Assembly (NCBI GenBank): GCA_021202275.1
Contig: JAJQDI010000031.1
Span: 186,001-250,000, forward strand
Reading direction: 5' to 3'
Length of the DNA: 64,000 nt
Source: Bacteroides sp.
GTDB lineage: Bacteria > Bacteroidota > Bacteroidia > Bacteroidales > Bacteroidaceae
Shown here: in pieces, positions 44,687 to 54,503 of the stretch
Numbering within the stretch: position 1 is the stretch's first letter
How the letters are laid out: every line of letters begins with the position of its first letter
The notes under the pieces: model-generated
Databases searched by the model: none
Told to the model about the DNA's origin: nothing
The model's input: the letters and a program-made list of their open reading frames with translations, nothing else
Position numbers and translations under genes: made by a program

Positions 44687-47503
44687 ATGAATAAAAATAA
44701 CAAACTCTTTTTACTGGATGCCTATGCCCTGATCTACAGAGCATACTATGCGTTGATCAGAAATCCACGGATCAATTCGAAAGGTTTTAATACTTCCGCT
44801 ATCCTCGGATTCGTCAATACCCTGGAAGATGTACTCCGTAAAGAGAACCCCACGCATATTGGTATCGCTTTCGATCCTCCGGGACCCACCTTCCGGCACG
44901 AAGCCTATGAGGCATACAAAGGACAGCGGGAAGAGACACCGGAAGCGATCCGCCTCTCCGTTCCTATCATCAAAGAGATCATCGAAGCCTACCGCATCCC
45001 TATCCTGGAAGTTCCCGGTTTTGAAGCGGACGATGTGATCGGTACCCTGTCGCGCCAGGCGGATGAACAAGGGATTCTTACCTATATGATGACCTCGGAT
45101 AAAGATTACGGTCAGCTGGTAGGTGAACATATCTTTATCTATCGTCCGAAGTACGGGGACAAAGAATACGAAGTGATGGGAGTGAAAGAGGTGAATGCGA
45201 AATACAACATCGACAATCCGTGTCAGGTCATAGACATTCTGGGACTGATGGGAGACACGTCGGACAATATACCCGGATGCCCGGGTGTAGGAGAAAAGAC
45301 CGCGCAGAAACTGATCTCGGAATTTGGCAGCGTGGAAAATCTGCTGGAACGCACCCATGAACTCAAAGGCGCCCTGAAGACCAAGATCGAATCGAACAAA
45401 GAAGGAATCCTCTTTTCGAAATTCCTGGCTACTATCAAAACCGATGTACCAATCGGACTGGATATGCCGGCACTGATCCGGGAAGAACGGGACGAAGAGG
45501 CGTTGCGGAAAATCTTCACCGAACTCGAATTCCGTACGCTGATGGACCGGATCCTGAAAAGAGATTCCTCTTCTCCCTCCCTCTTCTCTACTTCCGTTCC
45601 GGCGACGGAAAGTACAGTAAAGGGGGCTTTCCAGGGCGATTTGTTTGCGGAATTTCCGGCCGGATCCCCGGACGAACCGAAAAAATCGAATTTTTCGTGT
45701 TTACATTCTTTAAAAACAGACTACCAACTCATTGATACAGAAGAAAAAAGAAAGGAAATTATTCAAAAATTGTTGACAGTTGATTTTTTTGCTCTGGATA
45801 CGGAAACCACCGCAATGGATCCGATAGACGCGGAATTGGTAGGAATGAGTTTCAGCTACCAGGAAAATCAGGCATTTTATGTACCCGTACCTGCCGACCG
45901 CGAAGAAGCAACAAAAATCGTAAAGGAATTTCTGCCGGTCTTCGAAAATGAGCATTCGTTGAAGATCGGTCAGAACCTGAAATACGATATGATCGTGCTG
46001 GAAAATTACGGAGCCGAACTGAAAGGAAAATTATTCGATACCATGGTGGCTCACTATGTGCTTCAACCGGAACTGCGACACGGAATGGATTACCTGGCCG
46101 AAGTATATCTGAACTACCAGACCATTCCGATCGAAGAGCTGATAGGACCACGTGGAAAGAACCAGAAGAATATGCGCGACCTCTCTCCCGAACAGGTCTA
46201 CCTGTATGCGTGTGAAGACGCGGATGTCACCCTGAAGCTAAAGAACGTTCTGGAGAAAAAACTGGAAGAGAACGGAGCAGACAAACTGTTCTACGAGATC
46301 GAAATGCCCCTGGTGCCTGTACTGGTACACATGGAGCGCAACGGAGTACGCATAGATACCCAGGCACTCAAAGAATCTTCGCAGCATCTGACAGAACGCC
46401 TGCTGGAAATAGAAAAAGAGATCTACGCACTGGCAGGGACGTCTTTCAACATCTCCTCTCCCCGTCAGGTGGGGGAAGTACTGTTTGACCAGCTCCGGAT
46501 CACCGATAAAGCCAAAAAGACCAAGACCGGACAATACGTTACTTCGGAAGATGTGCTGGAAAGCTATCGCCAGAAACACCCTGTCGTAGGAAAGATACTG
46601 GAATACCGCGGACTGAAAAAGCTGCTTACTACCTATGTAGATGCCTTGCCGCAACTGATCCATCCACGCACAGGCAGGATACATACCTCTTTCAATCAGA
46701 CCGTGACAGCCACGGGCCGACTGAGCTCGAGCAACCCCAACCTGCAAAACATACCCATCCGCGACGAAGACGGAAAAGAGATCCGGAAAGCATTTATTCC
46801 GGACGATGACTGTCTTTTCTTCTCGGCAGACTATTCGCAGATCGAACTCCGCATCATGGCGCACCTGAGTGAAGACAAGAATATGATCGATGCATTCCTG
46901 AGCGGATACGATATTCACGCGGCCACAGCTGCAAAGATCTATAAAAAGGAGATCACGGAAGTGACTTCCGATATGCGCCGGAAAGCCAAAACAGCCAACT
47001 TCGGTATCATCTACGGTATCTCTGTGTTCGGACTTGCCGAACGTATGGGAGTAGACCGGAAAGAGGCGCGGGAACTCATCGAGGGATATTTTGAAACCTA
47101 TCCGCAGGTGAAGGCCTATATGGACAAAAGCATCCAGGTGGCGCAGCAAAACGGCTACGTAGAGACTATATTTCACCGCAAACGTTTCTTACCGGATATC
47201 AATTCGCGCAACGCGGTAGTGCGCGGATATGCCGAACGAAATGCCATCAATGCTCCGATACAGGGAAGCGCGGCAGATATCATTAAAGTGGCTATGGCCC
47301 GGATCGACCAACAGTTCCGCGCGGAGAACCTACGCTCCAAAATGATCCTACAGGTACACGACGAATTGAACTTCAGTGTATATCCCGAAGAGAAAGAGCG
47401 TGTAGAGGAGATCGTAATCCGGGAAATGGAAAATGCCTACCGGATGCATGTTCCCCTGAAAGCAGATTGCGGATGGGGCAGGAACTGGCTGGAAGCGCAT
47501 TGA
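44687..47503 (+). CDS. polA: DNA polymerase I
   Basis: Family A polymerase for gap filling and Okazaki fragment processing. 938 residues from ATG 44687 (MNKNNKLFLLDAYALIYRAYY). Domains: 5'-nuclease (about 1-300; FEADDVIGTL, TSDKDYGQLV), 3'-5' exonuclease (about 355-550) that keeps the DxE motif in FFALDTETTAMDP and so should proofread, and polymerase (about 560-938) with motif A YSQIELRIMA, motif B RRKAKTANFGIIYG and motif C QVHDELNF. Intact. Confidence 0.97.
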   Translation: MNKNNKLFLLDAYALIYRAYYALIRNPRINSKGFNTSAILGFVNTLEDVLRKENPTHIGIAFDPPGPTFRHEAYEAYKGQREETPEAIRLSVPIIKEIIEAYRIPILEVPGFEADDVIGTLSRQADEQGILTYMMTSDKDYGQLVGEHIFIYRPKYGDKEYEVMGVKEVNAKYNIDNPCQVIDILGLMGDTSDNIPGCPGVGEKTAQKLISEFGSVENLLERTHELKGALKTKIESNKEGILFSKFLATIKTDVPIGLDMPALIREERDEEALRKIFTELEFRTLMDRILKRDSSSPSLFSTSVPATESTVKGAFQGDLFAEFPAGSPDEPKKSNFSCLHSLKTDYQLIDTEEKRKEIIQKLLTVDFFALDTETTAMDPIDAELVGMSFSYQENQAFYVPVPADREEATKIVKEFLPVFENEHSLKIGQNLKYDMIVLENYGAELKGKLFDTMVAHYVLQPELRHGMDYLAEVYLNYQTIPIEELIGPRGKNQKNMRDLSPEQVYLYACEDADVTLKLKNVLEKKLEENGADKLFYEIEMPLVPVLVHMERNGVRIDTQALKESSQHLTERLLEIEKEIYALAGTSFNISSPRQVGEVLFDQLRITDKAKKTKTGQYVTSEDVLESYRQKHPVVGKILEYRGLKKLLTTYVDALPQLIHPRTGRIHTSFNQTVTATGRLSSSNPNLQNIPIRDEDGKEIRKAFIPDDDCLFFSADYSQIELRIMAHLSEDKNMIDAFLSGYDIHAATAAKIYKKEITEVTSDMRRKAKTANFGIIYGISVFGLAERMGVDRKEARELIEGYFETYPQVKAYMDKSIQVAQQNGYVETIFHRKRFLPDINSRNAVVRGYAERNAINAPIQGSAADIIKVAMARIDQQFRAENLRSKMILQVHDELNFSVYPEEKERVEEIVIREMENAYRMHVPLKADCGWGRNWLEAH

Positions 47504-47671
47504 GGGCTAAAGCGTTTTTCCGGGCTATGTATACCCAGGCTCTGTTCCAACTTTACGGAGAAGTTTGAAACAGGGCCTTACTGATTCCTGTGTATAACAT
47601 CAATAACGTTAATTAACTTTCTGCAGAAAGATCACAAAAAGGACTTTCTTCTATCGGAGTGTCTTCCGGTT

Positions 47672-47703
47672 ATCCGGCAAACCAATTGCCGGATATTTTT
47701 TTT
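47672..47703 (+). terminator. Intrinsic terminator downstream of polA
   Basis: ATCCGGCAA (47672-47680), 5-nt loop, TTGCCGGAT (47686-47694), then about eight T. A second imperfect hairpin (47537-47578) lies closer to polA and lacks a T tract. Confidence 0.85.
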
Positions 47704-47800
47704 GTACTTTTCCTTACTTTATGAAAAATCCCACTCGAGCTACGCCCCAACAAATAGATAAATATTCATTCAAAAAATATACATATCTGATTTAATTATC

Positions 47801-47808
47801 TATATTTG
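47801..47808 (+). promoter_or_regulatory. Putative -7 box of the DUF3836 gene
   Basis: TATATTTG, 61 bp before the ATG at 47870. This gives a leader of about 55 nt. Confidence 0.5.
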
Positions 47809-47869
47809 TGCAAGGAGAACAGGAAGCAACCTGTCATTTTGATATATTACTAACAAACCATGAAATCAT

Positions 47870-48259
47870 ATGAAAAAAGTTGTTTATTTAAAATCATTTT
47901 TACTTTTGTCTTTCTTCCTGTGTATGCAGGTACTGGCGTATGCCGGTAGTCATGATGGGAACTACGTGTACAATACGGAAGAAAAAGATGGAGTAATGGT
48001 AGCGCAGACCGTATATAAGATAGAAAGCGGTGCCCTGGTCAATCATATCAAATACAATTATAGCTATGACGACCGTCAGCGGATGACAGAGCATGAAACG
48101 CTGAAATGGAATTCTGCCAGACAACAGTGGGAAAAAGATACCTGCATCCGGTATACGTATGAAGGTAAACTGGTAACTACCATTTATTACAAATGGAATT
48201 CCAAGCAGAAAGATTATCTGGAAATACCGGAAATGACAGTCACTATGGAAGCAAATTAA
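47870..48259 (+). CDS. DUF3836 family exported protein
   Basis: A 129-residue exported protein: signal peptide MKKVVYLKSFLLLSFFLCMQ through VLAYAG, then a Tyr/Lys-rich domain with repeated short beta-hairpin-like blocks (HIKYNYSYDDRQRMTEHETLKWN, YTYEGKLVTTIYYKWNSKQK). This is the DUF3836 pattern, a Bacteroidales family of unknown function. The YD/RHS-like YxYDxxxR signature suggests an extracellular beta-structure. Own promoter (47801) and own terminator (48338-48370), so monocistronic. Confidence 0.8.
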   Translation: MKKVVYLKSFLLLSFFLCMQVLAYAGSHDGNYVYNTEEKDGVMVAQTVYKIESGALVNHIKYNYSYDDRQRMTEHETLKWNSARQQWEKDTCIRYTYEGKLVTTIYYKWNSKQKDYLEIPEMTVTMEAN

Positions 48260-48337
48260 CCCTGTACCTCAGGGAATTCTCTCTTTGGATTTACATGAAA
48301 AAAACGATAGACGCTTTACTCTAACAAAACAAACCCT

Positions 48338-48370
48338 GAAAGCCGGAATAAATTTCCGGCTTTCTTTTTT
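48338..48370 (+). terminator. Intrinsic terminator of the DUF3836 gene
   Basis: GAAAGCCGGAA (48338-48348), 5-nt loop, TTCCGGCTTTC (48354-48364), then six T. Textbook form. Confidence 0.9.
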
Positions 48371-48547
48371 CAGTTTCTTCTCTATAGTAAGGTAAAGCCT
48401 TCCTGCAACATCCAGGAAAATACCCAGGCGAATATCTACCTGGGTACACCCGTATAGGCTCATCACTCCCAAATAGCCGGAGTTCCTTTTATTTCCGGAA
48501 GATTTGATTAACTTTGCGGCCCCGTTTCATTTATATACTTTTTCCTC

Positions 48548-49177
48548 ATGATAGATCCGGATCTCCAGCATTACATCGAGAACGAAATCCTGCCTCTTTA
48601 TCAACATTTCGACAAGGCTCATACGATGAGCCATGCGGAAACAGTGATCAGTGAAAGTCTGAAACTTGCGGCTATCTACCACGCCGACCCGAACATGGCC
48701 TATGCCATCGCAGCCTATCACGATACCGGACTGTGCAAAGACCGGGAGACCCATCACCTGATCTCCGGAGAGATTCTGCAATCGGACATACGTCTGCGGC
48801 AATGGTTTACCGAAGAGCAGATCCTGATCATGAAAGAGGCAGTGGAAGATCACCGCGCCTCTTCAGACCATGAACCACGCAGTCTGTACGGTAAGATCGT
48901 AGCCGAAGCAGACCGTATCATTGACCCGGAGATCACCTTACGCCGTACCGTACAATACGGTATCAGGAAACATCCCGATACTTCCGCGGAATGGCAGTAT
49001 CAACGTTTTCGGGAACACCTGACAAAGAAATATGCCGAAGGCGGATACCTGAAACTATGGCTGAAAGGAACAAAGAACAGTGAAAATCTAAAAAAACTCC
49101 GGGAAATCCTCCGGGACGAAACGGCATTGAAAGAGGCATTCTATCGGATGCGTCGGGAAGAAACAGAAGATAATTAA
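48548..49177 (+). CDS. HD-domain phosphohydrolase
   Basis: A 209-residue HD-superfamily protein. Metal-binding residues: first His in HTMSHAETVI near residue 22, HD in AAYHDTGL near residue 58, then HHLISGEIL and the distal Asp in VAEADRIIDPE. Likely a cytoplasmic metal-dependent phosphohydrolase on nucleotides or similar molecules; the substrate cannot be read. TAACTTTG (48509-48516) 31 bp upstream is a probable -7 box. Downstream 424 bp without a gene separate it from the ROK kinase. Confidence 0.8.
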   Translation: MIDPDLQHYIENEILPLYQHFDKAHTMSHAETVISESLKLAAIYHADPNMAYAIAAYHDTGLCKDRETHHLISGEILQSDIRLRQWFTEEQILIMKEAVEDHRASSDHEPRSLYGKIVAEADRIIDPEITLRRTVQYGIRKHPDTSAEWQYQRFREHLTKKYAEGGYLKLWLKGTKNSENLKKLREILRDETALKEAFYRMRREETEDN

Positions 49178-49404
49178 TTTATATATTATTCCCATTCGGT
49201 ATGCGGAGACGCACGGCGCGCGTCTTTACAGGGCACCCGGAATAGTAGCATACTTACTATCTCCCTGTATCCTGTTTGATCTCCGAAGACATTCTCTGGG
49301 GATATGTTTATATATACGCAGCACACAGAGAAACACTCCATTCTCCGGACAGAGGAGGAAAATAAAGATCCTTCCTTTCTACCCGATGTATCTTACTCTC
49401 CCGT

Positions 49405-49473
49405 TTTTTGCGCAAAAAGAAGATTAACATGCGCAAAATACTAACTTTATCCCAGATCAATCCCCTATTTTTG
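49405..49473 (+). promoter_or_regulatory. Promoter with paired 21-bp-spaced direct repeats upstream of the ROK-GH2-XylR operon
   Basis: The perfect palindrome TTTTTGCGCAAAAA (49405-49418) contains GCGCAAAA (49410-49417), repeated at 49431-49438 exactly 21 bp on, two helical turns. A -7 box TATTTTTG follows at 49466-49473. Paired direct half-sites abutting the -33 region are the usual layout for AraC-family activators, and the third gene of the operon encodes one. The rest of the 424-bp gap (49178-49601) shows nothing clear. Confidence 0.5.
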
Positions 49474-49601
49474 TAACATAGATAAAGGTCACAGCAGATC
49501 CTGCCGGGAGATCTCTCACAGGGATCAGACTCCGCTACGTATGGGATCAGCAACACATACAGCCGGCAACACAAAGCCCCATACATATAATTCATTCAGT
49601 G

Positions 49602-50429
49602 ATGAAAATAGCAATAGATTTAGGTGGAACAAACGTCCGTACAGGACTGATAGAAGGAGAGCGGATCTCAGACATCCGGATCTCTGCCTGTCCTTCGCAA
49701 ATGAGCTGCGAAGAGAGCGTACGGTATCTGATGGACGCGGCCAGCGAACTGATCAAAGGTCCTATACAAGGGATCGGCATCGGCGTACCTTCGGTGGTGG
49801 ATGCCGAACAGGGAATTGTATATAACGCTGCCAATATCCCTTCCTGGAAAGAGGTGCACCTCAAAAAAGAAATGGAGAACCATTTTGGCGTACCTGTACA
49901 GGTAAACAACGATGCCAATTGTTTTGCACTGGGCGAGCATCTTTTCGGTGGAGGCAAGCCTTTCCGCAACCTGGTAGGGATCACACTGGGCACCGGCACG
50001 GGAGCCGGAGTGATCGTAGATGGCAAGCTTTACAACGGCAGCAATACGGGAGCCGGAGAGATCGGTTCTCTCCCCTATCTGGACCGTGATTTTGAATACT
50101 ACTGCAGCAGCAACTACTTCACCAGTCTCTGCCATACCACCGGAAAAGCAGCCTATACCAAGGCCATCGCCGGTGATCCGGAAGCACTGGAACAGTGGAA
50201 TGTATTTGGTATGCATCTGGGCAACCTGGTCAAAGCAGTGTTGTTTACTTACGATCCGGATGCCATTGTCTGGGGAGGCGGATTATCCTCTGCCTATCCC
50301 CTTTTCGAGCCATCGATGCAAAAGGCCATACAGGATTTCCCTTACAACGAAACAGTCAAAAAATTACATATACTGGTCTCACAAACCCCCTATGTGAGCC
50401 TACTGGGAGCTTCGGCTCTGATTCATTAA
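49602..50429 (+). CDS. ROK-family sugar kinase without the zinc motif
   Basis: A 275-residue ROK kinase (ASKHA fold) that phosphorylates a hexose or aminohexose. Phosphate-1 loop IDLGGTNVRTGL at the start, catalytic region VNNDANCFALGEHLFGG and adenosine-binding TLGTGTGAGVIVDGKLYNG. The sugar-binding ExGH and zinc CxCGxxGC motifs of classical ROK proteins are not present: the segment reads GAGEIGSLPYLDRDFEYYCSS. It heads an operon with a GH2 glycosidase (20 bp gap) and a XylR-like regulator, so the substrate is probably the sugar that GH2 releases. GTG at 49599 is an alternative start one codon upstream. Confidence 0.85.
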   Translation: MKIAIDLGGTNVRTGLIEGERISDIRISACPSQMSCEESVRYLMDAASELIKGPIQGIGIGVPSVVDAEQGIVYNAANIPSWKEVHLKKEMENHFGVPVQVNNDANCFALGEHLFGGGKPFRNLVGITLGTGTGAGVIVDGKLYNGSNTGAGEIGSLPYLDRDFEYYCSSNYFTSLCHTTGKAAYTKAIAGDPEALEQWNVFGMHLGNLVKAVLFTYDPDAIVWGGGLSSAYPLFEPSMQKAIQDFPYNETVKKLHILVSQTPYVSLLGASALIH

Positions 50430-50449
50430 CTCATTCAATCCCTTTTGTC

Positions 50450-53047
50450 ATGAAAAACCTCTTTATTTTATTCTTCTGTTTCGCGATCCCGCTCCTTTCG
50501 TGTCAGTCCCGGGAAAGCGTGCAACATCGTCAGATCCTGTTGGCAGATGACTGGTACATCCATTCTTCGGCCGGACTGGAAATAGACGGTTCCGTATTAT
50601 CCACCCCTCAGATCTCCACAGAGGGCTGGTACCCAACCAGTGTACCCACCACCGTAATGGGAGCTCTCAGCACAAACGGTCTGTATGAAGGAATCCTGGA
50701 AGGAGTGGCGTATAAAGAGATAGATCGCGCTCCCTACGAAGTTCCCTGGTGGTTCCGTACTTCTTTCCCACTTCCCCCACTGTCTGAAGGCCAGACCGCC
50801 CGGCTACAACTGGACGGGCTGAGTTACTCTGCCAATGTATGGATCAACGGCCGGCAAATCGCCGATCGCAGTCATTGTCGCGGCCCCTTCCGCCAGTTCT
50901 CTCTGGACATCACTCCTTACCTGCAGGAAGAGAATGTATTGGCCATCGAGGTCTTCCGGGCGGAAGGTGGTGATCCGAACATTGGATTTGTCGACTGGAA
51001 TCCCCGGCCTGCCGACGAAAGTATGGGACTCTACCGCGAAGTCCGGATCCTGGTTTCGGGAGAGGTAGAAATGAAACACAGCCGTGTACATACTACGGTA
51101 AACCTGGAAACGCTGGATGAAGCATGGCTCAACGTGGAAACTACGCTGACCAACCATGGAACTTCTCCTGTAAAAGGAAAACTGCGGGGTACGTTTGACG
51201 GAAAGACATTCTCCGTACCTGTGACCCTGGCAGCCGGAGAGGAAAAAGTAGTTTCCGTAGACGCCACGCAGGCCCGTCAGCTCCATGTAAGCCAGCCGCG
51301 TCTCTGGTGGTGCCATCAATTGGGATCTCCGGAAATGTATCGCATGCAGCTGGAATTTGTCGCCGATAACAAGGTGTCAGACAGCCAGCAGGTAGATTTC
51401 GGCATCCGCCAGATCGAAGACTATTTTACGGAAGAGGGACGCCGTGGCTTCAGGCTCAACGGCAAAGAGGTATTGGTACGCAGCGCAGGCTGGACAGATG
51501 ATATGTTCCTTCGCGATACTCCGCAGACCAACGAGATACAGGTGCGCTACGTAAAGGATATGAATCTCAACTCGATCCGTTTCGAAAATATCTGGGGCAA
51601 TTCACAGAATATATATGACCTGTGCGACCGTTACGGACTGCTGGCCCTGGTAGGATGGAGTTGTCAGTGGGAGTGGGAACATTACATCGGATCGCCTGTA
51701 GACCAATTCGGCGGTATCATGACGCAAGAGACCATGGATCTGATTGCCCGATCGCTGAACGACCAGGTACTCTGGCTGCGCAACCATCCCAGTATCATCG
51801 CCTGGTATACAGGGAGTGATATGATGCCGCGTCCGGAACTGGAAAAGAAATACCTGCGTGTACTGGAGAAGATAGACGACCGTCCGTATGTGTCTGCTGC
51901 GAAGAAAATGACAAGTGAAGTGACAGGTCCTACGGGAATGAAGATGTATGGTCCGTACGAATACGTAGGTCCGAACTACTGGTTCATCGATAAAAAGAAC
52001 GGCGGAGCCTTCGGATTCAATACGGAAACCGGTATCGGAGCGCAGCTTCCGGTGATCGAGTCTATCCGGAAAATGATCCCTGCAGACAAACTGTGGCCTA
52101 TCAACGAATATTGGGACTATCACTGTACTACGGCTACCTCTGCTATGAACAACATGGATGTAATGACCTCGGTAGTAGACGGAAAATACGGCAAAGCGAC
52201 CAGCCTGACAGACTACCTACGCAAAGCGGACCTGATCAATTACGAAGGAACGCGCTCCATGTTCGAGGCTTTCCGTGTGAACATTCCCCAGACGACAGGT
52301 ATTGTTCAGTGGATGCTCAATTCGGCATGGCCTTCGATGTACTGGCAGATGTATGATTACTATCTCGTGCCGACTTCCGCTTATTACTCCGTCAAAAAGG
52401 CCAATGAAGCACAGCAACTGATCTATAACTATGCAGACCGTAGTATTTATTTCGTGAGCGAAGGGCCTGACCGGAAAAAACTACAGGGAAAGATTGTGAT
52501 CTACGATCTGAACTCGAAACCTGTACACGAACAATCCATACAGGTGCAGTCTGCTCCGCGCCTGTCGGAAAAAGTAGCAGAGATCCCGTCGTTTGACACA
52601 CATATTTTCCTATCTTTGCAACTACAGGACAGCAACGGAAAGTGGCTGACAGACAATTTTTATTGCCTTTCTCCAACGGACGACGAGCACGACTGGGCAA
52701 AGACCAACTGGGTACATACCCCCATGAAGAAATATGCCGATTTCACACCGTTGAACACGCTGACCGAAGCAAAAACCGACATCCGGGTAAGCCAATCGGC
52801 AGATGTGATACGGGTAGAAATGGAAAACGGTGCCTACGTCAGCCTGATGACACGCGTCGCTCTGAAAGACGAGCAGGGCGAACTGATCTGTCCGGTATTC
52901 TGGAACGATAATTACGTCAGTCTGCTGCCAGGTGAGAAACGTACATTGGAATGTACGGTAGATCCGGCGGATATCCAAGGAAAGAACCTCCGGCTCGTAG
53001 TTTCCGGATGGAACCAACCCGACAGGGAGATCGCCCTGACCCGGTAG
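50450..53047 (+). CDS. GH2 glycosidase lipoprotein, exo-beta-glucosaminidase or beta-mannosidase-like
   Basis: 865-residue GH2 enzyme. ATG 50450 gives the lipoprotein signal MKNLFILFFCFAIPLLSCQS; the open frame extends upstream only as read-through of the kinase gene. N-terminal jelly-roll domain (LDGLSYSANVWINGRQIADRS), Ig-like domains, TIM barrel about residues 320-620 with FNTETGIGAQLP (candidate nucleophile Glu) and WPINEYWDYHC. The acid/base region reads WYTGSDMMPRPELEKKY, without the classical NE pair of beta-galactosidases. This arrangement is closest to the exo-beta-D-glucosaminidase (CsxA) and mannosidase-like branch of GH2. C-terminal beta-sandwich domains follow. The kinase 20 bp upstream probably phosphorylates the released sugar. 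Confidence 0.85.
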   Translation: MKNLFILFFCFAIPLLSCQSRESVQHRQILLADDWYIHSSAGLEIDGSVLSTPQISTEGWYPTSVPTTVMGALSTNGLYEGILEGVAYKEIDRAPYEVPWWFRTSFPLPPLSEGQTARLQLDGLSYSANVWINGRQIADRSHCRGPFRQFSLDITPYLQEENVLAIEVFRAEGGDPNIGFVDWNPRPADESMGLYREVRILVSGEVEMKHSRVHTTVNLETLDEAWLNVETTLTNHGTSPVKGKLRGTFDGKTFSVPVTLAAGEEKVVSVDATQARQLHVSQPRLWWCHQLGSPEMYRMQLEFVADNKVSDSQQVDFGIRQIEDYFTEEGRRGFRLNGKEVLVRSAGWTDDMFLRDTPQTNEIQVRYVKDMNLNSIRFENIWGNSQNIYDLCDRYGLLALVGWSCQWEWEHYIGSPVDQFGGIMTQETMDLIARSLNDQVLWLRNHPSIIAWYTGSDMMPRPELEKKYLRVLEKIDDRPYVSAAKKMTSEVTGPTGMKMYGPYEYVGPNYWFIDKKNGGAFGFNTETGIGAQLPVIESIRKMIPADKLWPINEYWDYHCTTATSAMNNMDVMTSVVDGKYGKATSLTDYLRKADLINYEGTRSMFEAFRVNIPQTTGIVQWMLNSAWPSMYWQMYDYYLVPTSAYYSVKKANEAQQLIYNYADRSIYFVSEGPDRKKLQGKIVIYDLNSKPVHEQSIQVQSAPRLSEKVAEIPSFDTHIFLSLQLQDSNGKWLTDNFYCLSPTDDEHDWAKTNWVHTPMKKYADFTPLNTLTEAKTDIRVSQSADVIRVEMENGAYVSLMTRVALKDEQGELICPVFWNDNYVSLLPGEKRTLECTVDPADIQGKNLRLVVSGWNQPDREIALTR

Positions 53048-53067
53048 GCTATACTGCATACAGCTAC

Positions 53068-54188
53068 ATGATAAGACTCATTCTTTTAACGGATGGATCC
53101 TGGCCTATTCACAGGACAGGGCCCCCTGGGTGGTATGCCGGATGCCTCCTTCGTATAAGCATATACACGGTATTCCCGGAGTACTGGAATGGGCCAGGAA
53201 ATGGGAAGCGGATGCCATCATCGGACAATTTGATACCAACGATGAAGTAGGATTATTTGCGGAGAACGGCATCGTAGCACTGGCACAGGATTACAAGAAA
53301 CGCTGGGGGTGTATCCCGAACATAACCGGGGCCTATCACCTGACCGGAGAAATGGCTGCCGGATATTTTATGCAGAAAGGCTTCCGGCAATTCGCGTTCT
53401 ACGGCTACCGGGACGTGGTGTGGTCGCAGGAGCGGTGCGAAGGTTTCCAGGCAGCCATTACCCGACAGGGATATGCCGGGAATTTCTATGAATACCAGCA
53501 TCAGCAGCTGGACGAGCTCTGGTTCTACGAAGCAGATCCTCTGTGCGCATGGCTCCTTTCGCTCCCCCACCCTATCGCACTGATGGCGTGTGATGACAAT
53601 CAGGCCAGCCGCATCACAGAGGCATGTAAGCTGTGCGGATTGCGCATCCCCGAAGACATCGCGGTGTTGGGAGTAGATAACGATGAAGTCACCTGTACCC
53701 TCTCCGACCCCACGCTCTCCAGTGTGGATATGAACATCAAACGCGGTGGCTATGAAGCAGCCCGCCTGCTCGAAACCCTGCTGAAAGATCCGGAGCATCC
53801 CTATCAGGATGTCATCATTCAACCCACCGGTATCGTAAGCAGACAGTCCACCAATACCTATTCTACCGAAGATCCTTACATCCTCAAAGCCCTGCAATAC
53901 ATTCACCAACATGTAGGACAAGGCATCCATGTAGAAGATGTAGTGCAGCAGGTCCCACTTTCCCGCCGCCTGCTGGAAATACGCTTCAAACAAGAGACCT
54001 GCAAATCGGTCTATCAGTATATTTTTCACCTGCGTATGGAACGATTTACACAGTTGCTTCTACGCAGTAACGACCCCATTGCTGAAATAGCCCAGCAAAC
54101 CGGTTTCAGTGACCTGCGCAACCTGGCGCGCCAGTTCCGGCTCTACAAAGGGTGCACCCCTCTGGAATATCGCAGGAAACACCGGTAA
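53068..54188 (+). pseudogene. XylR-like AraC-family regulator with damaged N-terminus
   Basis: Sugar-responsive regulator with a periplasmic-binding-protein-like sensor (about residues 40-255; ALMACDDNQASRITEACKLCGLRIPEDIAVLGVDND) and an AraC HTH at the end (PLSRRLLEIRFKQETCKSVYQYI, IAEIAQQTGFSDLRNLARQF). ATG 53068 starts MIRLILLTD, the usual XylR beginning, but the frame then goes astray. The sensor (ILAYSQDRAPWVVCRMPP) continues in another frame that has no ATG upstream. The missing stretch equals about a dozen residues, so a deletion of roughly 35-38 bp near 53094 is likely. Translation could start at GTG 53130, losing the first beta-strand and helix. It lies 20 bp after GH2 and is probably the operon's own activator. 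Confidence 0.75.
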
Positions 54189-54350
54189 GATAAATTCATC
54201 ATACGTCTTGCTTGTAATGCTTTCTCCCTCACTGTTCCTGCCTGCCTTCAAAACGTATGTGACAGGTTTTTTAATAGACAAGTACCTGATAAACAAAAAA
54301 AAGATATTAACAATAGAGTACAAGAAAAAGATATATCTTAAATTTCGGTC

Positions 54351-54503
54351 TTACTTGCAGCAGTTTTTTTGTGTGCGGTTCGTACCCCAGGTTAGCGTTT
54401 GTTTTACCTTCGCTACCACTACGGCTTCACTACACTTACCCTGAGCCAGAATCGGGCGTTCCTGCAGGACTTTGAACAGATCCAATAGATTCTGACTCAC
54501 CAT
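54351..54503 (-). CDS. Small hypothetical protein, 50 residues
   Basis: ATG 54503 to TAA 54351 encodes MVSQNLLDLFKVLQERPILA and a basic tail ending in a Cys-Cys pair. No family recognised. A stop codon directly precedes the ATG, so it is not the end of a longer frame. It lies between the XylR-like gene and the interrupted ychF. It may be a real small protein or chance; only the composition speaks for it. Confidence 0.3.
   Translation of the reverse strand: MVSQNLLDLFKVLQERPILAQGKCSEAVVVAKVKQTLTWGTNRTQKNCCK

Noticed and set aside
46238..47176. 312-codon minus-strand frame
   Set aside because: Antisense shadow of the polA polymerase domain.
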